DNA of 64,000 bases from Thecamonas trahens ATCC 50062. Taxonomy: Eukaryota > Apusozoa > Apusomonadida > Apusomonadidae. The stretch lies in the NCBI RefSeq assembly GCF_000142905.1, contig NW_013657675.1, positions 317,122 through 381,121 on the forward strand. Reading direction: 5' to 3'. This document shows positions 10,535 to 18,998 of the stretch, piece by piece (position 1 is the first letter of the stretch; each line of letters opens with the position of its first letter). The translations under genes and the position numbers were made by a program. The notes beneath the pieces are model-generated. The model saw only the letters and a list, made by a program, of their open reading frames with translations. It made no database searches and was not told the origin of the DNA.

Positions 10535-10809
10535 ACTCGACTCGTCGAGCGCGACGTGAGCTAGTCGTCAAGTGTCGTCATAGCCCAGGCATATACCTCC
10601 TCTCTCCCCTCCCTTGCGCCCGCCTTTACACGCACAAGCGCACCACGTAGCATGTGGAAAATTATTAATCGTTCCGCACCACTCTCCGCACCACTCCCCG
10701 CTTCACTCCCCGCACAACTCTCAGCAGCACGGTTCGGTGCCATGTGCAGGTCAGCGTCTTTTCCTCACCCCTACCGTCTCACACATCTCTCTCGCTACTG
10801 CTTGACATT
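10535..10809. promoter_or_regulatory. Shared divergent promoter region, ABCG / polyketide synthase
   Basis: 275 bp between the two start codons. It contains an AT-rich island (aaaattattaatcg near 10659-10672), which stands out in this GC-rich sequence. A run of imperfect direct repeats of ccgcaccactc follows (about 10675-10725). No factor site can be named. The arrangement would allow co-regulation of transporter and synthase. Confidence 0.5.
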
Positions 10810-13800
10810 ATGCCGCGCTTGGCTGTTGTCGGTGCTGCCTGTAACTATCCTGGCTCGCAGAGTCTGAAAGAATTGTGGGAAAATGTGTTGGCATCGCGTC
10901 GTCAGTTTCGTGACGTGCCTGACGAGCGCCTTCCTCTGGGCGATTACGGTGCTCCCGAGGGTGGCAATGGCGAAGGCGAGTTCAACGAGTACGATCCGGA
11001 CTGGAAGGACAAGACTACCGCAAAGTATGCCGCCGTCCTCGATGGTGTCTCGGTCAATGCTCGCGAGTGGCGGGCGAACAAGGCCAAGGTCGCATCGACC
11101 GACGTTGTCCACTGGCTCGCGCTGCAGGTTGCCGCTTCCGCCCTCGACTCGGTTGATCTCCCTGCAAAGCTCAACGAGGGCTTTGGCGTCATTGTCGGCA
11201 ACACCCTGACCGGCGAGACCTCGCGGGCGTCACTCATGCGCCTTAGATGGCCCTTTGTGGAGCGCGAGCTCCGCGAGACCGCGGCCGGCCAAGGTCTCGC
11301 CCCCGAAGCCATCGACGCACTCGTTTCCGGGCTTAAGACCCGCTACAAGGCTGCGTTTGCCGAGACCACCGAGGATACCCTTGCCGGCGCTCTTTCCAAC
11401 ACCATTGCCGGCCATGTCTCCAAGCACTACGGCCTGCAAGGCTGCGCATACACAGTCGATGGCGCGTGCGCCTCGTCTGCGCTCGCTGTCGCCGTCGCTG
11501 CAGACCAGCTTGCTGCCGGAAATCTCGACGTTGCCCTCGTCGGCGGCGTCGACATCTCGCTGGATCCGCTCGAGCTCGTCGGCTTCTCACGCGCAGGCGC
11601 GCTATCGTCCACAGACATGAACGTCTATGGCGCTGCCGCAGACGGCTTCTTCCCTGGCGAGGGCTGCGGCTTTGTGGTCATCATGCGCGCAGACGATGCT
11701 ACTGATCTGGGACTCCCCATCCTTTCCTTCCTCGACGGATGGGGCATCTCAGCCGACGGCTACGAGGGCATCATGCGTCCGTTCCTTGATGGCCAGGCTC
11801 TCGCCATCTCGCGCGCTTACGCTCGAGCAAGCTTTGATCCGCGTGACACCCACTTTGTCGAGGGCCACGGGACCGGTACCCCAACCGGCGACCCCATCGA
11901 GCTCGGCGCCATCCACAAGGTCTTAGCTGCGGCCACGGCCGATGCCGGCGAGCCGGCTGTCGAGCCAGCCTGCATTGGCGTGACCTCAATCAAATCCATC
12001 ATTGGTCACACCAAGGCTGCGTCGGGCATTGCTGCATTCCTCAAGGCCGTCCTCGGCGTCAACCAGCGGGTCATCCCACCTATGGCCGGCATCCAGCTCG
12101 ACTCGGTTGCGCCAGCTCTCGCCAAGCTCCCCGGCGTGTATCCAGTCATCCACGGCCGCGCGCTTGCTCTTGACACCGACATGCATGCCGCGTCATCGTC
12201 GATGGGCTTTGGCGGCATCAACGTCCACCTCATCGTCTCATCCACCGCTGCCTCGCCGCCGCTTCAGCTACTCGGCGGTCCCGATCACCTCGCCCGTGAG
12301 CGCTATCTTGCCTCGGCCCAGGATGCTGAACTCCTTGTCTTTAACGCGCCCTCGCTCACTGGCCTCCTTGCCGAACTCACCGAAGCCGCTGACATCCTCT
12401 CGCGCGCCTCCTGGGCCGAGGTCGCCGACTACGCCGCCCATCTTGCCGCGGCGGCGGCCGCATCTGATGCCGACCTCTGTGCAGCCACTGTCGCTGCCGT
12501 TGTCACCTCGCTCGCCCATGCCCAGAGCCTCGTTGCAGACGCCATCGCTGCTGCCTCAGACGCCTTGGCTCTCGCTCCGGTCGTGCTGCCCGAGAGCCTC
12601 TATGCCTCGTTTGCGCCGTCGTGGAAGGCTGCCGACCCCGAGCTCGTCTGGGTCTGCGCTGGCCAGGGCACGCAGCGGGCGGGCATGGCCCTCCAGCTCT
12701 GCCGCCGCTTCTCTGCTACTCATCGCGCAGAGCTGCTCGGCATTGATCCCAACTCAGAGCTGGCTGCTGAGGTCGAGGCAGTTGTCACTGCCGCGCTCGA
12801 CGTTCATCTCCCTGTACTTGCCGCCCCGCATCCTCAGCTCTTGGCCACGCTCAAAGACGACGCCCAGCGCGTTCTCGCTGTGACTGAAGCCCTGTGGATT
12901 GGCCTACTTCGCCGCTGCGGCGTGCCGTGCGGCGCCGTCGCCGGCCACTCACTAGGTGACGTCATCGCGCTATACGCTGCCGGCGTCTTTGATTTTGCCA
13001 CTTTGTGGCAAGTGGTCGACGCGCGCGCGCGCGCGTTTGCTAGCGCGCCGAGTGGTGGAATGGCGGTCATGCGCGGATCAGCTGACGCTGCTGCCGCACT
13101 TCTGGCAAGCGTTCCCACCGGCAACCAGCTGGTCGTCGCCAACATCAACGCGCCCGACCGCATCGTCCTTGCGGGGCCACCAGACGCCATCGCCACCGCT
13201 GTGGCCGCCGGGGCCGACGCAGGGCTCCCGGGCGCGGTCCTTGCCTCGGTCTCTGCCCCGTTCCACACCCCAAGCATGGCCGACGTCGCCGCATCATTTG
13301 AGGCTGCGCTGCTCGCCATCCTCGAGGAGACCACGCTTGCCAAACCCAGCGTGCCGGTCTACTCCTCGTGCCGCGGTGGCGAGCTTGAGCTCTCCGCCAT
13401 GGCGTCCCCGGCCGCCCTCGCCACATACCTTGCTCAGTGCGTGGCGTCACCGGTCGACTACGTCGGTGTTGTCGCCGCCGCCACCGCTGCTGGCCACAAG
13501 CTCGGTATCGAGATCGGGTCGTACACCCACGACATGACCCGAATGACCCGTCGCTGTGGCGACGCCCTGAAGCTGCTCCCGGTTGAGGCTCGCCCGGGTT
13601 GCTTTGGTGCTTTCCTTGACCTGGTCGCCCGCTCCGTGGCGGCGGCGCCGGCGACGCTTGCCCTCCATCCGCTCTTTGACCACCGCTTTGTGCGCGAGTG
13701 GGTCGACCCGCGGTCAAGGACGTTCATCGTCAACCCATGTGAGTCGCCGATCTACGGCCCGCCACTGCAAGACGCCACCAAGCTCCGCTCGCGAGTTGCT

Positions 13801-16800
13801 ACCGTCTCAGCCTCTATCCGCGACAGAGGCGCAAGTGCTGCCAACGACCGCGGCTCGGATGTCCGTGCTGCCGCGCGTCGCGCCGCAGCCCGCCGTAAGG
13901 ACCACAAAGCCGCACGATCCAAGACAAACTCCGGCAAGCCGAGGTCCAAGGCTGCGGTGGCGTTTGAGACCGCCGTCGTGCCTTCGCTCGCCACGGCGGG
14001 TGATGCCGCAACCAACGAGGCGCTTGCAAAGTACCTTGCGGTCCGTGGCAAGTACCTTGCCTCGCTCATCGAAGCTGACATGCGCAAGGGCGGCGTCCAG
14101 GCCGCCATCGAGGCCGCCGACGCCGCCGCCGAGGCCAAGCGTCAGCAACGCATCCGCGCCATGTCTGTGGCAGCCACCGCTGCCGTCCTCACTGCCGAGC
14201 CGAGCATGACTGCTGCCCTCGTCCTGGAGGTTGTTGTGGATCTGGCCTCCGAGGCTGCGTCCTTTGCCGCCGCGCCCACCACCCAGCTGCTCGAGCTCTA
14301 CCTCGATTCAATCAAGTCGGTCCGGTTCATCACCGACATTGCGGTTGCCCTCGGCCTCGACGCCTCGCTTGTCAACCCGACGTCGCCCGATTGGCAGAAA
14401 CCGATGACGCTTGCCTCGCTCGCCAAGCGCATGCATATCCTCTGTGAGTCAAGCGGTGGCGCTGGCCAGCGCGCTGGCCCGGCGTCAGGCGGCCTTGCAT
14501 CGGGCGCAAGCCAATCGGTTTGGTCTTGGCTCGGCATCTTTGACGAAATGCCGCTCCCGCTCTTTCCCAACCCCGATCCAATCGCCTCGATCGAGTCCGC
14601 CACGCTTGTTGTTCATGTTGGCGACGACTCGGCTGCCGCCGCCCACAACGTGGCCAGTGGCTTGGGTCTTGCCGAGCCCACTATCGTTATTGACCTCGCC
14701 GCCGATGCAGCCGCTGCGGCTGCGGCTGCTGCGGCTGCGTCCTATCTCATTGTCGTAGCCCCACAGATACCGGACCCCGCAACTTCTGCTGGTGCTGCGG
14801 TGACGGCAACTGCGACGGTGATGGCGACGCTCGGTCGCCTCGTCCGTGCTGTTGGCGATGTGTGGAGGATGGAGGACCGCTGCGGTGGCCGGATCAATGA
14901 TGGCGGCATTATCTATGTGCTGCATGGTGACGGGCCTGTCCCACTCCGCGGCTTTGCCGCCTCGGCTCTCCTTGAGGCGGGCTCGTACGTCCCAGCAGCC
15001 GTTGTGACCTGCGAGCCGAGCCTGTCGCCAGCTGATGCCGGGCGGTTCACTGCCGCTCTACTAACTCGCTGCCCGCTCGAGCCCAAGTTTGTCATCGCCA
15101 CCACGTCCGGCCCAGCTCCGGCCGACGGCAAGTCCTGGATCGCCTTCCGTCATCCGCGACCATACTCCTTCGACTCTTCGCCACTCCTCCTCGATGCCCC
15201 GGCTCTGGCGTCGTCGGCTGTGGCTGTTGCGCCAGTATCGGAGGCAGCTGCCGTTGTCTCGTGGTGTGACGCGCTCGCCCGCGGCGGCGATGCTCCGCGG
15301 TCGACTTTGGGTGCCGTCGTTGTCTCGGGTGGTGGTAAGGGCATCACGGCCGAGTGCATCTTCCGTGCTGCGGCCTACCTCTCGCTCACCAGGCTCGTTC
15401 TTGTTGGCACCTCGCCGGCCTCGCATCCTCAGGTCACCGCTACGCTCGAGCGGATGGCGCGAGTGCCTGGCCTGCAGGCGCGGTACTACGTCGCAGATGT
15501 GACGGACCGCCCATCAGTCGACGCCATGCTTGAGGCGCTGAGTGCCGACGAGCCGTCATGGGAGGTGGTCGGCCTTGTCCACGGTGCCGCGACCAACAAG
15601 CCAGCTGCCACCGACGAGCTGGGATCGGGGGACGCCGCCGCGCGCGACATGCAGGTCAAGGTCTGCGGCGCCGCGGTCCTCCTCGACGCGCTGCACACCT
15701 CACCGCGCGCTCGCGGCGAGCCCGGGCTGGAATTTATAGTCGGCCTCTCGTCGATCATTGCCGCCACTGGCATGTTTTCGGCAGGCGTCTACGGCAGCGC
15801 CAATCTGCTGATGGAGCGCGTCTTTGGCTCGGTCGCCAGCTCGGTTCCAGTCGTCCTCATCCGCTACGGCGTATGGGAAGAGGTTGGCATGGGCGCCCGC
15901 ATGGGCTCGGTCGAGTTTATGGAGGCATCAGGCATGACGCCGCTGAGCGTCGAAGCCGGCTCGCGCGCCTTTGTCGAGCTACTCGCCGAAGCGCTTGTTG
16001 CTGACAATCTAGCTGCACCGATCGTTGCTGTTGTTGCCTCGCGCCTTGGCGGACTGGCCACCTGGTGCAACGGATGGAACTGCTCCCATCCGCGGGTCCG
16101 CAACGCCGCGGGTGCTTCGATTCTCAGCAACGCACCGGCCTTTGACTCGGTCGCCGCGCTGGAGCCCAACCTCGAGCTGACGCTTGTCCGCAAAATGAGC
16201 ATCCAAAATGCCCGCTACCTAGCCGACCACTCGATCGGCGGCTCTGTGGTGGTGCCAGCTGCGGTCGAGCTGGCGCTCTGTGTTCAGGCCGCCGCGGGGC
16301 TTCACGCCCCACTCCATCCGCCGGCCAGCACCAAGCCGAGCTGGAAAGATGTGAGCGCGGGCTCAATTGTCTGCCGCGACTTTGCCTTTCCTCTCGCGCT
16401 CGACGTCCATCGACGCCGCGGTGCCGTCGTGGCTGTCACCGCCGCCAACTGGACAGCAGCGCCCAGGCTGGATGGCCAGGCACATCCGTGGTCCGTCGTA
16501 TGGGTGCAAAACGAGTTTGGCAAGCTAACCGCCACCGGATGCGTTGGTATCGTGACCACTGACACCCTTGCTGACGGCGCCTTTGCGCGGTGCGCCGCGC
16601 CGCTCAAGCTCCTTGCTGACGCCCGCAGCTCAAGCCCGACGTACATCGATGTCAAGGCCGACATCTATGAGCCCGGCCTTCTCTTCCACACTAGCGTCTT
16701 TCGGCGCATTAGCGCTATCCGTGCCCTCATGTGGGACGAGGCGGCTGGGCGCGGCCACGTCATTGCCCGGGTCTCGCGCACGCCCGGCGGCGTTGACGAC

Positions 16801-18984
16801 GTCATGGCCACCCGCGAGTCACTCGGCGGTCTAGGGGATCCGCTCTTCCGTGACGGTGTCATCCAGTGCGCGCTGGCGATCATCCCGCAAGAGGTCTCGC
16901 TGCCGTCATCGCTTTCAGCACTGTATGTCCACCAAGCCGCGAGCTTCGCGCTGGCTGATGCTGACGTCCTCGATGTGGTACTCACGCTCACCCGCGAATA
17001 CAACGGCGTCTACGCCGCCAACGTCGTTGTCCACGGCATTCATTCGGTCAGTGGCGCCTCGATGGTGGCCGAAGAGTGGTACGGCCTGAGATACAAGGTT
17101 GTTCGCCACGATCCGACGCGCCCGGCGGCAGCCGACCTTCTCGCGCCCAGCGCTCGTGACAACACCGTGCTGAACAAGACTATGAGCGAAGCAGCCTTTG
17201 CCTTTGGTATAGAGCTTCCCAAGCTCGCGGTCTGCGCCGCTGAGCTCCCGTTTCAGGCCGTCGGCAGGCCTGCCGGAGTGCAGGCTATGATCAAGACGGC
17301 GCGGCGCAAGGCCCAGGCTGAGATGGTGACAGATCTCGTTGGCAGTCATGCCAAGCTCGGCCACAGCCCTACCGGCGCGCCACACCTGGTATTGCGGTCG
17401 CCAGGAAGCTCGAAAGCCGAGACTGGGCTCTCGTTTTCGTACACTGAGCGAGTGCTGGCGGCGGCGTGTGACGATGGCAGCGCTGGATTTGGCTCCGCCG
17501 TCGGCATCGACGTGGTGGCGCTCCGCGACGACGCGTCGCGCGTCACCGCCGCCATGCTCCCACACAAGAGCCATCGCAAGGTGGTGGTCTGGCTCACCTC
17601 GGGCGGATATGGCAAGGTGAGTGTAGATAGCGCCCACGTGGCGCGGGCGCGAATCTGGGCAGCGCTCGAGGCGGCGTTCAAAGCCCGTGGGCCGCTTGCT
17701 GATGCAAGCCGCGGATGGAGTGATGCAAGCGTTGGTGTCCTCCGCCGCCGCGGCGATGCAGTCCTGCTCTGGGTTGAGGGCCCGAACGGCGCCGGACGCG
17801 AAGGCAAGCACCTTGTTCTCACTCTCCCGCTACAGCTGACCCGATCGGGTAAGATTATGACTGCTGTGACCGCGCGCGAAGCCGGCCTGGACACGCTCGG
17901 GCTGGTAGTGCCCGGGCCGCAGCTGGGGTGGAACCTCGGCATTGCGCTCTCGCCCGAGCCCAGCAACTCGTCAGACATCGCGTTCACCATACGGCACCGC
18001 ATGGCGGTCTCATTCCACGACACCGGCTCCGCAAGCGCCACGTTCCTCTTTGCGCGATTGTACGACGTCATCGGGCGGACGCGCGAGCTGTCGATGCGGT
18101 ACTCGCCCGAGGCTCTCTCCGAGGCTACCAGGTTTTCCGAGGGCGAGGTGGCGTCGGTGAGTGACTGGGTCCATGTCGTGCGCGTTCGCGAGATCGAGGT
18201 CAAGGACGTACTCCAGGTCGAGTTCCGAGCGGTGAGCGTGACCGAGGCGTCCGCCGTTTTCTCAATCCGCATGCTTGCCGGGCGCAGCGGGACCGAGTTT
18301 GTACCGGTTGCCTACGCCACGCTCGGTATCTCAGCAGTGCGTGTTGAAGGCCGCGAGGCTGCGCGGACGCCATGGACCGCGGCGTTTATGCGGTTCTTGT
18401 GCGCCATGGCGCCAAGAGTCTCGTACGCAGAAGCATCGCAGGCGGTGTTCCGATCGGTGCTTGATGGCTCAGTCCTCGCGTCGCCGTCGTGGCACGGCGG
18501 CGTGGCGTGCCAGGCCGACTGGGGCGTCGACGATGCCGAGTGGGCCGAGGCCAGGGCGGCGCCGGCGACCGATCTTGGCGGGCAGATTTGGGCCTCGTCC
18601 GAACGCGGTGGTGCAGTTGTCCACGTCTGGCAGCACACAACGGATCGGATGGCCAGTAACTTTGTGGGCAACGTGTACTTTGCCGAGTACGGAGCGTGGA
18701 TGGGCGCGGCGTGGGAGTCGCTCATCCACGACGTCGATGCCGCCGCCGAGGCCGCCGGCAGCCTCCGCGTCCACGAATCCAACATTGTGTACGAGGTCGA
18801 GTCGTTCCCGTTCGACTCGCTGTCGTGCGAGGTTGGCATCGCCGCTGTTCATGACACCGGCGTGGTCGTCGACTTTGTCTTTCGCCGCCCGGGCGTGGTT
18901 CTTGCCCGCGGCCGGCAGGTGTACTGCGGCGAGATGGGGCCAGGCCTGCACAACGTGCTCGATCGGGTGATGGCTTCAGTTTAG
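10810..18984 (+). CDS. Enediyne-PKSE-like iterative polyketide synthase with fused tandem hotdog (thioesterase-type) domains
   Basis: 2724 aa, intronless, ATG at 10810 (MPRLAVVGAACNYPG). Domains in order: KS, about 1-450, Cys220 in DGACASSALAV, His353 in EGHGTGTPTGDP, His400 in SIIGHTKAASG. AT, about 610-900, with GQGTQ at 618, Ser714 in AGHSLGD, His819 in APFHTPSM. ACP, with attachment Ser1167 in LDSIKSV. KR, cofactor loop GGGKGI at 1507-1512 and Ser1647/Tyr1661/Asn1665. DH, His1807 in YLADHSIGG and candidate Asp2015. PPTase-like domain, GID at 2232-2234 and Trp2283/Glu2287/Lys2291. Two hotdog-like regions follow, about 2385-2510 and 2600-2720; the second has NFVGNVYFAEY. The KS blocks VGNTLTGE, LMRLRWPFVER and EDTLAGALSNTIAGH, and the KR start SGGGKGITAEC, are marks of the bacterial PKSE family. 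PKSE enzymes build linear polyenes from malonyl units. No enoyl reductase is visible. The product here is unknown. Confidence 0.9.
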   Translation: MPRLAVVGAACNYPGSQSLKELWENVLASRRQFRDVPDERLPLGDYGAPEGGNGEGEFNEYDPDWKDKTTAKYAAVLDGVSVNAREWRANKAKVASTDVVHWLALQVAASALDSVDLPAKLNEGFGVIVGNTLTGETSRASLMRLRWPFVERELRETAAGQGLAPEAIDALVSGLKTRYKAAFAETTEDTLAGALSNTIAGHVSKHYGLQGCAYTVDGACASSALAVAVAADQLAAGNLDVALVGGVDISLDPLELVGFSRAGALSSTDMNVYGAAADGFFPGEGCGFVVIMRADDATDLGLPILSFLDGWGISADGYEGIMRPFLDGQALAISRAYARASFDPRDTHFVEGHGTGTPTGDPIELGAIHKVLAAATADAGEPAVEPACIGVTSIKSIIGHTKAASGIAAFLKAVLGVNQRVIPPMAGIQLDSVAPALAKLPGVYPVIHGRALALDTDMHAASSSMGFGGINVHLIVSSTAASPPLQLLGGPDHLARERYLASAQDAELLVFNAPSLTGLLAELTEAADILSRASWAEVADYAAHLAAAAAASDADLCAATVAAVVTSLAHAQSLVADAIAAASDALALAPVVLPESLYASFAPSWKAADPELVWVCAGQGTQRAGMALQLCRRFSATHRAELLGIDPNSELAAEVEAVVTAALDVHLPVLAAPHPQLLATLKDDAQRVLAVTEALWIGLLRRCGVPCGAVAGHSLGDVIALYAAGVFDFATLWQVVDARARAFASAPSGGMAVMRGSADAAAALLASVPTGNQLVVANINAPDRIVLAGPPDAIATAVAAGADAGLPGAVLASVSAPFHTPSMADVAASFEAALLAILEETTLAKPSVPVYSSCRGGELELSAMASPAALATYLAQCVASPVDYVGVVAAATAAGHKLGIEIGSYTHDMTRMTRRCGDALKLLPVEARPGCFGAFLDLVARSVAAAPATLALHPLFDHRFVREWVDPRSRTFIVNPCESPIYGPPLQDATKLRSRVATVSASIRDRGASAANDRGSDVRAAARRAAARRKDHKAARSKTNSGKPRSKAAVAFETAVVPSLATAGDAATNEALAKYLAVRGKYLASLIEADMRKGGVQAAIEAADAAAEAKRQQRIRAMSVAATAAVLTAEPSMTAALVLEVVVDLASEAASFAAAPTTQLLELYLDSIKSVRFITDIAVALGLDASLVNPTSPDWQKPMTLASLAKRMHILCESSGGAGQRAGPASGGLASGASQSVWSWLGIFDEMPLPLFPNPDPIASIESATLVVHVGDDSAAAAHNVASGLGLAEPTIVIDLAADAAAAAAAAAAASYLIVVAPQIPDPATSAGAAVTATATVMATLGRLVRAVGDVWRMEDRCGGRINDGGIIYVLHGDGPVPLRGFAASALLEAGSYVPAAVVTCEPSLSPADAGRFTAALLTRCPLEPKFVIATTSGPAPADGKSWIAFRHPRPYSFDSSPLLLDAPALASSAVAVAPVSEAAAVVSWCDALARGGDAPRSTLGAVVVSGGGKGITAECIFRAAAYLSLTRLVLVGTSPASHPQVTATLERMARVPGLQARYYVADVTDRPSVDAMLEALSADEPSWEVVGLVHGAATNKPAATDELGSGDAAARDMQVKVCGAAVLLDALHTSPRARGEPGLEFIVGLSSIIAATGMFSAGVYGSANLLMERVFGSVASSVPVVLIRYGVWEEVGMGARMGSVEFMEASGMTPLSVEAGSRAFVELLAEALVADNLAAPIVAVVASRLGGLATWCNGWNCSHPRVRNAAGASILSNAPAFDSVAALEPNLELTLVRKMSIQNARYLADHSIGGSVVVPAAVELALCVQAAAGLHAPLHPPASTKPSWKDVSAGSIVCRDFAFPLALDVHRRRGAVVAVTAANWTAAPRLDGQAHPWSVVWVQNEFGKLTATGCVGIVTTDTLADGAFARCAAPLKLLADARSSSPTYIDVKADIYEPGLLFHTSVFRRISAIRALMWDEAAGRGHVIARVSRTPGGVDDVMATRESLGGLGDPLFRDGVIQCALAIIPQEVSLPSSLSALYVHQAASFALADADVLDVVLTLTREYNGVYAANVVVHGIHSVSGASMVAEEWYGLRYKVVRHDPTRPAAADLLAPSARDNTVLNKTMSEAAFAFGIELPKLAVCAAELPFQAVGRPAGVQAMIKTARRKAQAEMVTDLVGSHAKLGHSPTGAPHLVLRSPGSSKAETGLSFSYTERVLAAACDDGSAGFGSAVGIDVVALRDDASRVTAAMLPHKSHRKVVVWLTSGGYGKVSVDSAHVARARIWAALEAAFKARGPLADASRGWSDASVGVLRRRGDAVLLWVEGPNGAGREGKHLVLTLPLQLTRSGKIMTAVTAREAGLDTLGLVVPGPQLGWNLGIALSPEPSNSSDIAFTIRHRMAVSFHDTGSASATFLFARLYDVIGRTRELSMRYSPEALSEATRFSEGEVASVSDWVHVVRVREIEVKDVLQVEFRAVSVTEASAVFSIRMLAGRSGTEFVPVAYATLGISAVRVEGREAARTPWTAAFMRFLCAMAPRVSYAEASQAVFRSVLDGSVLASPSWHGGVACQADWGVDDAEWAEARAAPATDLGGQIWASSERGGAVVHVWQHTTDRMASNFVGNVYFAEYGAWMGAAWESLIHDVDAAAEAAGSLRVHESNIVYEVESFPFDSLSCEVGIAAVHDTGVVVDFVFRRPGVVLARGRQVYCGEMGPGLHNVLDRVMASV

Positions 18985-18998
18985 CGGCATAGAGCAGA

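Noticed and set aside
10744-10809. 22-codon N-terminal extension of the polyketide synthase frame
   Set aside because: It begins at a GTG, not an ATG, and its content is leader-like; the KS domain starts right after the ATG at 10810.
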